Below are positions 34,336 to 42,467 of a stretch of DNA of 64,000 bases, in pieces. The notes under the pieces are model-generated. The model was not told where the DNA came from. It did no database searches and worked only from the letters and a program-made list of their open reading frames with translations. Source of the DNA: Ascidiaceihabitans donghaensis (GTDB lineage Bacteria; Pseudomonadota; Alphaproteobacteria; Rhodobacterales; Rhodobacteraceae); contig NZ_OMOR01000001.1 of the NCBI RefSeq assembly GCF_900302465.1, forward strand, positions 2,232,001-2,296,000, written 5' to 3'. How positions within the stretch are numbered: the stretch's first letter is position 1; every line of letters begins with the position of its first letter. A program made the translations under genes and the position numbers.

Positions 34336-36524
34336 GCGCCCTCTCCTGTCACCATGTTTCTGGCCATCGCAACAATTCCTTCACGGGATGGAAGTGTTGC
34401 AGAATAGGCCGGACCCGTCGCAATAAAGCTGTCTTCAGCCGCCAATATACCAACCGAATTTACGTTGTTTCGAGCCAGCAACGCAATCAGCGCATCGCCT
34501 TGTCCGCCGGTGCGTCGACATTCGTCCACGATCAATACGTGATCGCAGCCTTGAACAGCTTGCACAATTGCGGCTTCGGGCAAAGGCGCGATCCAACGCA
34601 TGTCAATAACACGCGCATTGATGTTGAGATCCTCCAAATCAACCTGCGCCTGACGAGACAGATAATGCCCATTGCCATAGCTCAGTATCGCGATGTCTGT
34701 GCCATTCCCATGCACACCGATATCGGTTAACCCAATACTCTGACGGCCCAAAGGATACGTCGACATCCAACCACCATCGCCAGTTTGTGCAAGATCGCGC
34801 ATGGGATAAAGGGCGATCGGTTCAACAAAAACCACGACCCTTTGTTCTTCACGCGCCAACCGAACGGCTTCACGCAACATGCCCACAGCATCCGCCCCAT
34901 TAGACGGGCAGGCAATAATCACGCCGGGAATATCGCGCAGAACAGCCAAGGAGTTGTCGTTGTGAAAATGCCCCCCGAAGCCCTTCTGGTACCCAAGCCC
35001 TGCGATGCGCAGCACCATTGGGTTGGTGAATTGACCATTTGAAAAGAACGGCAGCGTCGCCGCTTCCCCGCGCAATTGATCTTCGGCGTTGTGCAGATAG
35101 GCCAAGAACTGGATTTCAGGGATCGGAATAAAACCGTTGTGCGCCATGCCAATCGCAAGACCAAGGATGCTTTGTTCGTCCAACAGGCTGTCAATCACAC
35201 GGTCTGGCCCGAAACGTTGCTGCAACCGCTGCGTTACACCGTAAACCCCGCCTTTGCGCCCGACATCTTCCCCCATCATGACCGTTTCGGGATGGTCCAA
35301 CATAATGTCGGTTAAAGCCCAATTGATCAGCTTGGCCATAGGTTGCGGAGCCGCTTGTGCTTTTGCGTCACTTCCAAACACCGCTGTTCGCGTTGATGTG
35401 CTGGGTCCATTGCTTGGGGTGCAGGTGCGCTTTGGCGGGACGATGGCGGCCATAACATCTTGCGCCGTCTGCAGATGGGGCCGCGTGACGACTGTGGCCG
35501 CCACGTCTTTGACGCGTGCGGCGGTGGATGTGTAGATGTTCAAAGCATCTTCCGGCGCCAATGCCCCCGCATCCCGCAGCAAACGCACGCCGTGCAACAG
35601 TGGATCATTTGCCTCATCGGCCTCCACTTCGGACTTGGGGAGGTAACTGGTGGCGATATCCGCACCGGCGTGACCGTACAGACGTACCATTCTCAGGTGC
35701 AAAAACGCAGGTTTGCGCCGTGTACGCACATAGTCGGCAGCTGCTTGGGCCGTCGCGTATGTGTCATAGATGTCCAAACCGTCAGCCTCAAAATACGCGA
35801 CCCCTGGGCGGTGTTTCATGGATGCCGCAATCCACCCTTGTGGCGTCTTAGTCGAAATCCCGATACCGTTGTCTTCACACACAAACAGCAAAGGCAATGG
35901 CGTGGCTTGAACAGATGTCCAGCCCGCGGTGTTAAACGCCCCTTGCGCTGTGGAGTGGTTGGCAGACGCATCACCGAAACTGCACATCGCAATGCCGTCT
36001 TGCGGCAATTCCCGATGTTCCGGGGCATGTCTGCGGGCCAACCCAAGTGAAAATGCGGCCCCGACGGCTTTCGGCAAATGACTTGCGATAGTTGATGTTT
36101 GCGGCGGTATCATCAGCGACTTTGATCCCAGAACTTTGTGCCGCCCGCCGCTTGTCGGGTCTTCGGAGGAACAGGCAAAACTAAGCAGCATGTCCCATGT
36201 TATCGTCTGCCCTGGCACTTGATCCGCGCGCGCGATTTGAAAAGCTGCATCGCGGTAGTGCAAAAACGCAATGTCATCGGGACGTAACGCACGTGCCACA
36301 GCCGCCATCCCCTCGTGGCCAGACGATCCGATAGTGTAAAAACCCTGCCCCGCCTTTTGCATGTCACGGCTGGTCAAGTCCAACGCCCGGCTCAGGCAGC
36401 CTGCCCGAAAAATCTCGATTGCTGTGGTTGCGTCCAAACCCGATTTTGGCGCAGCACCCTGAGGGAAATCCTGCGCCTGTACGCGCCGCAAGAAATTCTC
36501 ATGCACGATTTTTGCGCGGTCCAT
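34332..36524 (-). CDS. Single-chain 2-oxoacid dehydrogenase E1 (alpha and beta parts fused)
   Basis: The product is 730 residues, a thiamine-diphosphate enzyme with E1-alpha (about 40-350) and E1-beta (about 395-725) in one chain. The alpha part has GSSGHEGMAAVARALRP, the ThDP/Mg motif G184-D-A to N219 (FGDASANHSTAQ then VCEDNGIGIS) and RLYGHAGADIATS. The beta part starts GEDVGRKGGVYGVT and includes PEIQFLAYLHNAEDQLRGEA. Fused E1 resembles branched-chain 2-oxoacid dehydrogenases of several groups. No E2 (lipoyl) or E3 gene is nearby. The ATG at 36524 has AAGGAT upstream and was preferred over an in-frame start at 36557. It precedes the FabD-like gene with a 4-base overlap. Substrate identity is not determinable from sequence. 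Confidence 0.92.
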   Translation of the reverse strand: MDRAKIVHENFLRRVQAQDFPQGAAPKSGLDATTAIEIFRAGCLSRALDLTSRDMQKAGQGFYTIGSSGHEGMAAVARALRPDDIAFLHYRDAAFQIARADQVPGQTITWDMLLSFACSSEDPTSGGRHKVLGSKSLMIPPQTSTIASHLPKAVGAAFSLGLARRHAPEHRELPQDGIAMCSFGDASANHSTAQGAFNTAGWTSVQATPLPLLFVCEDNGIGISTKTPQGWIAASMKHRPGVAYFEADGLDIYDTYATAQAAADYVRTRRKPAFLHLRMVRLYGHAGADIATSYLPKSEVEADEANDPLLHGVRLLRDAGALAPEDALNIYTSTAARVKDVAATVVTRPHLQTAQDVMAAIVPPKRTCTPSNGPSTSTRTAVFGSDAKAQAAPQPMAKLINWALTDIMLDHPETVMMGEDVGRKGGVYGVTQRLQQRFGPDRVIDSLLDEQSILGLAIGMAHNGFIPIPEIQFLAYLHNAEDQLRGEAATLPFFSNGQFTNPMVLRIAGLGYQKGFGGHFHNDNSLAVLRDIPGVIIACPSNGADAVGMLREAVRLAREEQRVVVFVEPIALYPMRDLAQTGDGGWMSTYPLGRQSIGLTDIGVHGNGTDIAILSYGNGHYLSRQAQVDLEDLNINARVIDMRWIAPLPEAAIVQAVQGCDHVLIVDECRRTGGQGDALIALLARNNVNSVGILAAEDSFIATGPAYSATLPSREGIVAMARNMVTGEGA

Positions 36525-36582
36525 TTGGGCATCCTTACATTGGTGTTGTTTGCACAAAAGGCTTGATCGGCGCCAAGGTCAA

Positions 36583-36595
36583 GCTTTGTCAAAGC
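36583..36595. promoter_or_regulatory. Palindrome GCTTTG-N-CAAAGC in a divergent promoter gap
   Basis: A perfect 6-base inverted repeat with one central base lies between the divergent starts of the E1 dehydrogenase (36524) and the aldose epimerase (36636). It overlaps TTGACA/TTGACC-like hexamers on the minus strand, consistent with an operator over a promoter. This is a positional inference only. Confidence 0.4.
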
Positions 36596-36635
36596 GTGTC
36601 TTGCAAAAGCTGTGGATACGATCAAAATATGAAAC

Positions 36636-37580
36636 ATGACTGACAAATTCACCTTATCTTGCGGCCCCTTACACGCAGAAGTTCTGGCCCAAGGGGCAAC
36701 CTTGTCTCGTCTACGTTATGTGAAACGCGACCTTTTGCTGGGGTTTGAGGATTCAGCAAACCATGCGAACATTCCTATCTTTGCCGGACCATTGGTCGGA
36801 CCGATCGCAAACCGTCTTGCGAACGGCCAATTGGTCATCGATGGAAAAACCTATCAAATGCAGTGTAACGAAAACAACCGTACAACACTTCATTCGGGTG
36901 ACAGCGGATTGCACGCCATCCATTGGACGGCCTCTGACGTAACCCCGACACAAATCACCCTGAAGTGCGTTTTGGAAGATGGCGTTGGCGGCTTACCCGG
37001 GCTTCGAAAATTTACAGCAACCTATCGTTTGACCGCGAACGCACTCAGTCTGGATATCACGGCGACGACGACGCAAAAAACCCCGATGAACATCGCCCAC
37101 CATCCCTATTGGGCATTGGACAAAACGATCTCGGACACAAAACTTTGGGTGGCGGGGGACCGATATGTCGAAGTGGACAACGCGAACATTCCAACAGGCC
37201 AGACGCCCAAGACCGAAGGAACAGTTCTTGATTTCAACACGTTACGATACCTACCTCGTGCGAAAAATATAGACCATTGTGTTTGTTTGCCAGGGTCGAA
37301 ACACATGACCCCCCGCCACATCGTAACGCTGCAGGCAAGCGACGGGTTATGCGTGGACATCGACAGCACGGAAGCGGGCCTGCAAGTCTATGACGGTGCG
37401 GGTCTACCGCAAAACGCAACCTGCGCCAGCTTTCCCCATGCGCTGGCGCCCTATGCCGGTGTCGCATTGGAGCCCCAAGGTTGGCCAGACGCCCCGAACC
37501 ATGCAAGTTTTCCAGACATCCTGTTGGCCCCGGGCGACACCTATCGTCAAACCACGCGGTACCGTATTTCAAAGCGGTAA
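36636..37580 (+). CDS. Aldose 1-epimerase (galactose mutarotase) family protein
   Basis: The product is 314 residues with the GalM-like beta-sandwich signature. NRLANGQLVIDGKTYQM begins the sugar-binding face, TTLHSGDSGLHAIHWTA carries the catalytic His region, MNIAHHPYWAL has the second His, and DIDSTEAGLQVYDGAG, ALEPQGWPDAPNHASFPD and DTYRQTTRYRI end the fold with the catalytic Glu in ALEPQGWPDA. It interconverts alpha and beta anomers of hexoses. It is not in a sugar operon here: upstream is divergent E1 dehydrogenase and downstream a 30-codon ORF. Confidence 0.9.
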   Translation: MTDKFTLSCGPLHAEVLAQGATLSRLRYVKRDLLLGFEDSANHANIPIFAGPLVGPIANRLANGQLVIDGKTYQMQCNENNRTTLHSGDSGLHAIHWTASDVTPTQITLKCVLEDGVGGLPGLRKFTATYRLTANALSLDITATTTQKTPMNIAHHPYWALDKTISDTKLWVAGDRYVEVDNANIPTGQTPKTEGTVLDFNTLRYLPRAKNIDHCVCLPGSKHMTPRHIVTLQASDGLCVDIDSTEAGLQVYDGAGLPQNATCASFPHALAPYAGVALEPQGWPDAPNHASFPDILLAPGDTYRQTTRYRISKR

Positions 37581-37680
37581 AGCCTCCGCCAACCTCGTCA
37601 CAATTTTGCCTCATTTGCGCCCCCCTTTAACCTTAGAGCTGTGCTGAAGTTAACGGGTTCACAATCCATTGAGGTCCACA

Positions 37681-37773
37681 ATGTCACAAAAAGACCCGGC
37701 ACCAGCCCCGCAACCCGTTCAAGCGCAGGACAACCGCCCTGCCCCCGTCATCACGGATTACGCGAGCCTTTAA
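37681..37773 (+). CDS. 30-residue proline-rich small protein
   Basis: An ATG at 37681 with GAGG eight bases upstream opens a 30-codon frame, MSQKDPAPAPQPVQAQDNRP then APVITDYASL, ending at TAA. It is Pro/Ala/Gln-rich, soluble and has no Cys. The clear ribosome site and an otherwise empty surrounding gap support translation. I cannot name a family. Confidence 0.5.
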   Translation: MSQKDPAPAPQPVQAQDNRPAPVITDYASL

Positions 37774-37821
37774 GCACGTTGTTTTGATGACAATCTAAAC
37801 CACAGCTCATAAGATCAGGGC

Positions 37822-38151
37822 ATGACAACGCCTGTATCTTCTATCCGCAACCTTGGCCCCGCCATGGAAGCGTCCTGCGAAAAGGCAGGAATACATTCCG
37901 CGGAAGAATTGCGGGCACTCGGGCCTGACGAAACCTACCGCCGCCTGTTGCAAACCGGCATGAAACCGCACTTCATCGGTTATTACGTGTTGGTGATGGG
38001 GCTTCAGGGGCGCCCGTGGAACGATTGCAAAGGCGATGAAAAACGCAATTTGCGCAAAAATTTTGATCAGATCAAATCCCAAGCCTCCGATGAAGGGCGT
38101 GGTGCATTCGAACAAATGATGAATAAAATCGGAATTTTGGAGAAGCGCTAA
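37822..38151 (+). CDS. TfoX C-terminal-domain protein
   Basis: The product is 109 residues and corresponds to the TfoX/Sxy C-terminal (helix-hairpin-helix-like) domain: VSSIRNLGPAMEASCEKAGI, SAEELRALGPDETYRRLLQT, then ALQ-like GYYVLVMGLQGRPWNDC. The N-terminal TfoX domain is absent. Sxy controls competence in some gammaproteobacteria, but stand-alone C-terminal domains are widespread and of unknown role, so no competence function is claimed. It converges with ndk across a bidirectional terminator. Confidence 0.85.
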   Translation: MTTPVSSIRNLGPAMEASCEKAGIHSAEELRALGPDETYRRLLQTGMKPHFIGYYVLVMGLQGRPWNDCKGDEKRNLRKNFDQIKSQASDEGRGAFEQMMNKIGILEKR

Positions 38152-38196
38152 AAACAGGCGCGCACCGTACGTCATTCATAACACACGTATCTCAAC

Positions 38197-38230
38197 AAAA
38201 AAGGGCCGGTGACTTGCACCCGCCCTTTTT
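38197..38230. terminator. Bidirectional terminator between TfoX-C gene and ndk
   Basis: AAAAAGGGC with GGTG on one side pairs with CACC and GCCCTTTTT on the other around a short loop, flanked by A-rich and T-rich tracts. It can stop transcription from both directions, fitting its position between convergent genes. Confidence 0.8.
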
Positions 38231-38259
38231 CAAATCTTGTCGCTAAAAGCAGTTAGGGC

Positions 38260-38682
38260 TTAGCCCACCAACTCCAAACCAGAGAAGAAATACGCGATTT
38301 CCACTGCAGCTGTTTCTGGCGCATCAGAACCGTGAACAGAGTTTTCGCCGACGCTTTCGGCAAATTCCGCGCGGATCGTGCCCGGTGCAGCGTCAGCTGG
38401 GTTTGTAGCGCCCATGACTTCACGGTTTTTCGCAATGGCGCCTTCGCCTTCCAGAACCTGCACAACGACGGGTTCGGAAATCATGAACTCGCACAATTCG
38501 CCAAAGAAAGGGCGCTCAGAATGGACACCGTAAAATTCTTGCGCTTGCGCCAGAGTCATCTGGATGCGCTTGGATGCAACAACGCGCAAACCGGCTTCTT
38601 CGAACTTGGCAACGATCTTGCCTGTCAGGTTGCGTTTGGTGGCATCTGGTTTGATGATGGAAAAAGTACGCTCAAGCGCCAT
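38260..38682 (-). CDS. ndk: Nucleoside diphosphate kinase
   Basis: Transfers the gamma-phosphate between nucleoside triphosphates and diphosphates through a phospho-His. The product is 140 residues, the standard length. [19 protein letters not shown] begins the fold. The catalytic His sits in [20 protein letters not shown] (NxxHGSD motif), followed by the short bacterial tail. MALERTFSI at 38682 has AGGAG upstream; a GTG three codons earlier is less likely. Confidence 0.98.
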   Translation of the reverse strand: MALERTFSIIKPDATKRNLTGKIVAKFEEAGLRVVASKRIQMTLAQAQEFYGVHSERPFFGELCEFMISEPVVVQVLEGEGAIAKNREVMGATNPADAAPGTIRAEFAESVGENSVHGSDAPETAAVEIAYFFSGLELVG

Positions 38683-38825
38683 GGTATTCACTCCTGGGAT
38701 GGTGCGGACCCCGGCCCGCCTTGACTATTGCGCGCCGCCTACCATGCACGGCGGCCCTTGAAAAGAACAATTCCGCCCGCCCACCACCGATTGACAGCGC
38801 AGCGCCCTTGCGCCACACCGCGCCC

Positions 38826-40670
38826 ATGTTGCGCATCAATGATATATCCTATTCCGTCGAAGGCCGCCCGCTGCTTGCTGGTGCCAGTGCTGTCATTCCC
38901 GAAGGCCACAAGGTTGGCCTGATCGGGGCCAACGGTGCAGGCAAAACCACGCTGTTCAAGCTGATCCGCGGCGAATTGTTGCTGGACGGTGGCGACATTT
39001 CATTGCCGTCCAAAGCCCGCATCGGTGGTGTGGCCCAAGAAGTCCCCGCATCCGAGACATCGCTTGTCGACACGGTTTTGGCCGCCGACACCGAACGCGC
39101 ATCTCTTTTGTCCGAACAGACCGAAGACCCCAACCGTATCGCAGAAATCCAGACCCGTCTGGCCGACATCAACGCATGGTCGGCCGAAGCACGCGCATCC
39201 TCAATCCTTAAGGGCCTGGGCTTTGATGACAAAGAACAACAGATGCCCTGCTCTGATTTTTCTGGCGGCTGGCGGATGCGTGTGGCCTTGGCAGCGGTTC
39301 TATTTTCGCAGCCTGACTTGCTGTTGCTCGATGAACCGACCAACTACCTTGACCTTGAAGGTGCGCTCTGGCTGGAAGCCTATCTGGCCAAATACCCCCA
39401 CACCGTCATCATCATCAGCCACGACCGTGGTTTGTTGAACCGCGCCGTAGAAGGTATTTTGCACCTCGAAGAACGCAATCTGACTTTTTATTCAGGCCCC
39501 TATGACCAATTCGCGCGGCAACGGGCCGAACGCCGTGCTGTGCAAGCCGCAATGGCCAAGAAACAACAGGCGCGCAAAGATCACATGCAAGCCTTTGTGG
39601 ATCGTTTCAAAGCCAAGGCATCCAAAGCGAAACAGGCGCAATCCCGCCTGAAAATGATCGAAAAGATGGATATGATCGCGGCCCCCGAAGAGGCTGCAAA
39701 GCGGGTGTTCACCTTTCCCGAACCCGAAGAAATGTCACCGCCCATCATCAACATTGAAGGCGGCTCAACCGGTTACGGCGACACAGTTGTGCTGAAAAAG
39801 CTTGACCTGCGCATCGACCAAGATGACCGTATCGCGTTGCTGGGCAAGAACGGGCAAGGCAAATCGACCCTGTCCAAACTGTTGTCTGACCGTCTGGATT
39901 TGATGGGTGGCCGTATGAACCGCTCCACCAAACTGCGCATCGGGTATTTCGCGCAGCATCAGGTGGATGAATTGTTCGTGGACGAGACGCCGCTGCAACA
40001 CTTGCAGTCCATGCGCCCCGGCGTTCTGCAATCCAAGCTGCGGGCCAATCTGGCGGGCTTCGGGTTGGGGCCGGATCAGGCCGAAACTGTTGTAGGACGC
40101 CTCTCTGGTGGGCAAAAAGCGCGGCTTTCGTTGTTGCTGGCCACGCTGGACGCACCGCATATGCTGATTTTGGACGAACCGACAAACCACCTGGACATCG
40201 AAAGCCGCGAAGCATTGGTCGAAGCGCTAACCGCCTATACCGGCGCGGTCATCTTGGTCAGCCACGACATGCACCTGCTCAGCATGGTCGCGGACCGGCT
40301 TTGGCTCGTGTCTGATGGCACAGTAAAGCCCTACGACGACGATCTGGAAAGCTACCGCAAACTTCTGCTGTCCAGCGATAAACCGGCCAAAGCGAAGGCG
40401 GCAGCGCCCAAAGCACAAAAGCCCGGTCGGGACGCACTGTTGGCGTTAAAAGCCGAAGTGCGCAAATCCGAAGACCGTGTCGAAAAACTGAATACAATGC
40501 GCGACAAGCTGGCCACCAAACTGGCAGACCCTGCCCTTTACGAGGACAGCAAGCTTGGGGAAATGGAAGTTTGGCAGAAGAAGTACGCCGAAGTCATGAA
40601 CGCGCTGGACCGTGCCGAAGCCCTGTGGATGCAGGCTTTGGAAAAGCTTGAAAAAGCCAATGCCGCCTAG
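38826..40670 (+). CDS. ABC-F family ATPase (translation/ribosome-associated type)
   Basis: The product is 614 residues with two ABC cassettes and no transmembrane segments, as in the Uup/EttA/YheS group that bind ribosomes. Cassette 1 has Walker A GANGAGKTTL, signature FSGGWRMRVALAA and Walker B LLLLDEPTNYLD. Cassette 2 has GKNGQGKSTL, LSGGQKARLSLLL and ILDEPTNHLD. The interdomain linker (about 240-305) is rich in Lys/Arg/Gln (RFKAKASKAKQAQSRLKM). A C-terminal coiled-coil extension (about 540-612) follows. The ATG at 38826 begins MLRINDISYSV directly at the fold. The exact ABC-F subfamily cannot be fixed by eye. Confidence 0.93.
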   Translation: MLRINDISYSVEGRPLLAGASAVIPEGHKVGLIGANGAGKTTLFKLIRGELLLDGGDISLPSKARIGGVAQEVPASETSLVDTVLAADTERASLLSEQTEDPNRIAEIQTRLADINAWSAEARASSILKGLGFDDKEQQMPCSDFSGGWRMRVALAAVLFSQPDLLLLDEPTNYLDLEGALWLEAYLAKYPHTVIIISHDRGLLNRAVEGILHLEERNLTFYSGPYDQFARQRAERRAVQAAMAKKQQARKDHMQAFVDRFKAKASKAKQAQSRLKMIEKMDMIAAPEEAAKRVFTFPEPEEMSPPIINIEGGSTGYGDTVVLKKLDLRIDQDDRIALLGKNGQGKSTLSKLLSDRLDLMGGRMNRSTKLRIGYFAQHQVDELFVDETPLQHLQSMRPGVLQSKLRANLAGFGLGPDQAETVVGRLSGGQKARLSLLLATLDAPHMLILDEPTNHLDIESREALVEALTAYTGAVILVSHDMHLLSMVADRLWLVSDGTVKPYDDDLESYRKLLLSSDKPAKAKAAAPKAQKPGRDALLALKAEVRKSEDRVEKLNTMRDKLATKLADPALYEDSKLGEMEVWQKKYAEVMNALDRAEALWMQALEKLEKANAA

Positions 40671-40685
40671 ACCACAAGCTTTTGT

Positions 40686-40732
40686 TTCTTTTCGCTAAAA
40701 ATATCCCGGGGGTCCGGGGGCAGCGCCCCCGG
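40686..40732. repeat. Intergenic repeat element, copy 1, with GC hairpin
   Basis: The conserved core CGCTAAAAATATCCCGGG is followed by a perfect 8-base-pair hairpin (40714-40721 with 40725-40732, loop AGC). The same core recurs at about 62.66 kb, also followed by a GGGGGC-AGC-GCCCCC hairpin. It lies between the ABC-F and MarC genes. Dispersed elements of this type are widespread in Rhodobacteraceae genomes as far as I recall. A terminator or RNA-stability role is possible. Confidence 0.8.
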
Positions 40733-40743
40733 ATACAACGCCA

Positions 40744-41373
40744 ATGATTGACACCACATTTCTGATTACCGCGTTCGTGACGATGTTCGTGATCATCGAC
40801 CCTATCGGCCTCGCGCCGTTGTTTTTGGCGCTGACACAAGGGCAGGATGTTAAAAAACGCCGTTCGATCGCGGTGCGGGCCTGTGTGATCGCGATGGTCA
40901 TACTCATCCTTTTTGCGCTTCTTGGCGAATCGCTGCTTGGGTTTATTGGCATCTCCATGCCCGCTTTTCAGGTATCGGGCGGGGTGTTGTTGTTTCTTAC
41001 TGCCCTCGACATGCTGTTTGAGAGACGCACAAAGCGTCGCGAAGATCAGGCAGACGAAGATGACAACGAAGACCCTTCGGTCTTTCCTTTGGCCATTCCC
41101 CTGATTGCGGGACCAGGCGCCATCGCATCCGTAATTTTGCTGACAAACCAGCGTCCCGGATTGGAAGGTCTGGGCATGGTGCTTGGCGTAACAGCGGCCG
41201 TGTTGCTGATCGCTTTCGGGTTGTTTTTGGCCAGCGGGTTGATCGAAAAGGTACTGGGCAAGACGGGTATTACCGTTTTGACACGGCTTTTGGGCATGCT
41301 TTTGGCCGCCCTTTCCGTGCAAATTATGTTGGATGGGCTGGCCGCGTTCGGGTTTGGTCCCGGCGCAGGCTGA
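40744..41373 (+). CDS. MarC-family integral membrane protein
   Basis: The product is 209 residues with six hydrophobic segments: about 5-25 (FLITAFVTMFVIIDPIGLAP), 42-66, 70-88, 118-138, 145-168 and 182-200. A charged cytoplasmic loop ERRTKRREDQADEDDNEDP separates halves. The DPIGLAPLF segment near the N-terminus is characteristic of the MarC/NAAT family. Substrate is unknown, and the multiple-antibiotic-resistance link of the name is historical. It follows the intergenic repeat and precedes the protease gene by 48 bases. Confidence 0.9.
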   Translation: MIDTTFLITAFVTMFVIIDPIGLAPLFLALTQGQDVKKRRSIAVRACVIAMVILILFALLGESLLGFIGISMPAFQVSGGVLLFLTALDMLFERRTKRREDQADEDDNEDPSVFPLAIPLIAGPGAIASVILLTNQRPGLEGLGMVLGVTAAVLLIAFGLFLASGLIEKVLGKTGITVLTRLLGMLLAALSVQIMLDGLAAFGFGPGAG

Positions 41374-41421
41374 CATTTTAAAAAGAACCACTATGTTCTA
41401 CCCGAAGCCGTCGGAGGGTTC

Positions 41422-42003
41422 ATGGAAAACGTCGATCAAGCCAGTGCAATCTATCTGATCCTCTTGGGGCTTTTGTTGGCCGTAGGATTCTGGACACAAG
41501 CACGCAGCAACTGGAACCGGACGTTGCAACAGGCCGCCATTTGGGTGCTCATATTTTTAGGGGCTATTGCCGCCGCTGGACTTTGGGGTGACATTTCCAA
41601 AGGGCTAAACCCGCAACAGGCCAGTTTTGATGAAAATGGCAAAGTCGACGTCCCACGCAGCCCGGATGGGCATTATTATCTGACACTGAGTTTGAACGGC
41701 GCGCCCGTAGATTTCATCGTAGACACGGGCGCCACCGACATGGTTTTGTCCCGCAAAGATGCAAAACGCGCCGGTTTGAACCTGGAAAACCTGATATTTT
41801 CCGGCCGCGCCATTACAGCGAACGGTGAAGTGAAAACAGCCACAGTGCGCTTGGACGAGGTCGCTTTGGGCCCCCATATCGACACAAATGTCCGTGCCAT
41901 TGTGAACGAAGGCGACATGGCGGGATCGTTGTTGGGCATGGGATACCTGCAACGCTGGGGCAGGATCGAAATAACAGCAAATGGGTTAAGTTTGACGCGC
42001 TAA
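41422..42003 (+). CDS. Membrane-anchored retropepsin-like aspartic protease (TIGR02281 type)
   Basis: The product is 193 residues. An N-terminal hydrophobic segment (about 8-25) and a second (about 38-56) precede a single aspartic protease domain, with the catalytic motif FIVDTGATDMVLS at about 95-107 and a C-terminal AGSLLGMGYLQRWGRIEI. Having only one D-T-G unit, it must act as a dimer like retropepsins. The protease part probably faces the periplasm. The target is unknown. It converges with holC with a 5-base gap. Confidence 0.88.
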   Translation: MENVDQASAIYLILLGLLLAVGFWTQARSNWNRTLQQAAIWVLIFLGAIAAAGLWGDISKGLNPQQASFDENGKVDVPRSPDGHYYLTLSLNGAPVDFIVDTGATDMVLSRKDAKRAGLNLENLIFSGRAITANGEVKTATVRLDEVALGPHIDTNVRAIVNEGDMAGSLLGMGYLQRWGRIEITANGLSLTR

Positions 42004-42008
42004 GCGCC

Positions 42009-42467
42009 TCACATCTCTGCCTTTTTCTCCCAAGACCCGCTTGCCTCCGACCAATATTGCGCCGACGCCCCTGCCGCTTTCAGGGTCTTCCATTGCCCCC
42101 GCGCCCGGTCCAAAGCACGGTCATCATTGCCATCGAACAACACGCAAACGCGGTCCAGCGTTGCGATTTCATCGGCGGTCACGTCTGCACCATCGATGCT
42201 CATGACACAGTGCGGTGAATTAGCGGATTGGGCTTGCGTGGTCAGCAAGATGGGTTGGTCCGCATCATGTGAACCGCCTGCGATCCCATGGGGCAGAAAA
42301 CTGTCGTCTGCCCCCATCCACAGCTTTTCGTCCAGCCACATCATGCGTCCCGGATCAACACCACGCACGGCCACGCGCCACCCCGCCTGCCCGGCTTTTC
42401 CCAGCAACATGGTCAGCGTCTCATCCATTGAACGGCGCGTTAGATGATAGAAATAGGCGGCCCCCAT
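42009..42467 (-). CDS. holC: DNA polymerase III chi subunit
   Basis: The product is 152 residues of the HolC family, which joins the clamp-loader to single-stranded-DNA-binding protein. AAYFYHLTRRSMDETLTMLL is typical of its N-terminus, and a helix-rich middle DADQPILLTTQAQSANSP follows. The start codon (42467) shares one base with the pepA stop (TGATG), the usual pepA-holC operon arrangement in proteobacteria. The family motif is modest in strength, so the operon context adds to confidence. Confidence 0.88.
   Translation of the reverse strand: MGAAYFYHLTRRSMDETLTMLLGKAGQAGWRVAVRGVDPGRMMWLDEKLWMGADDSFLPHGIAGGSHDADQPILLTTQAQSANSPHCVMSIDGADVTADEIATLDRVCVLFDGNDDRALDRARGQWKTLKAAGASAQYWSEASGSWEKKAEM

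Noticed and set aside
37822-38151. Competence regulator TfoX/Sxy
   Set aside because: Only the C-terminal domain is present; this stand-alone form is not linked to competence by sequence alone.
40744-41373. Antibiotic resistance role for MarC
   Set aside because: The family name is historical; nothing here supports a drug-resistance function.
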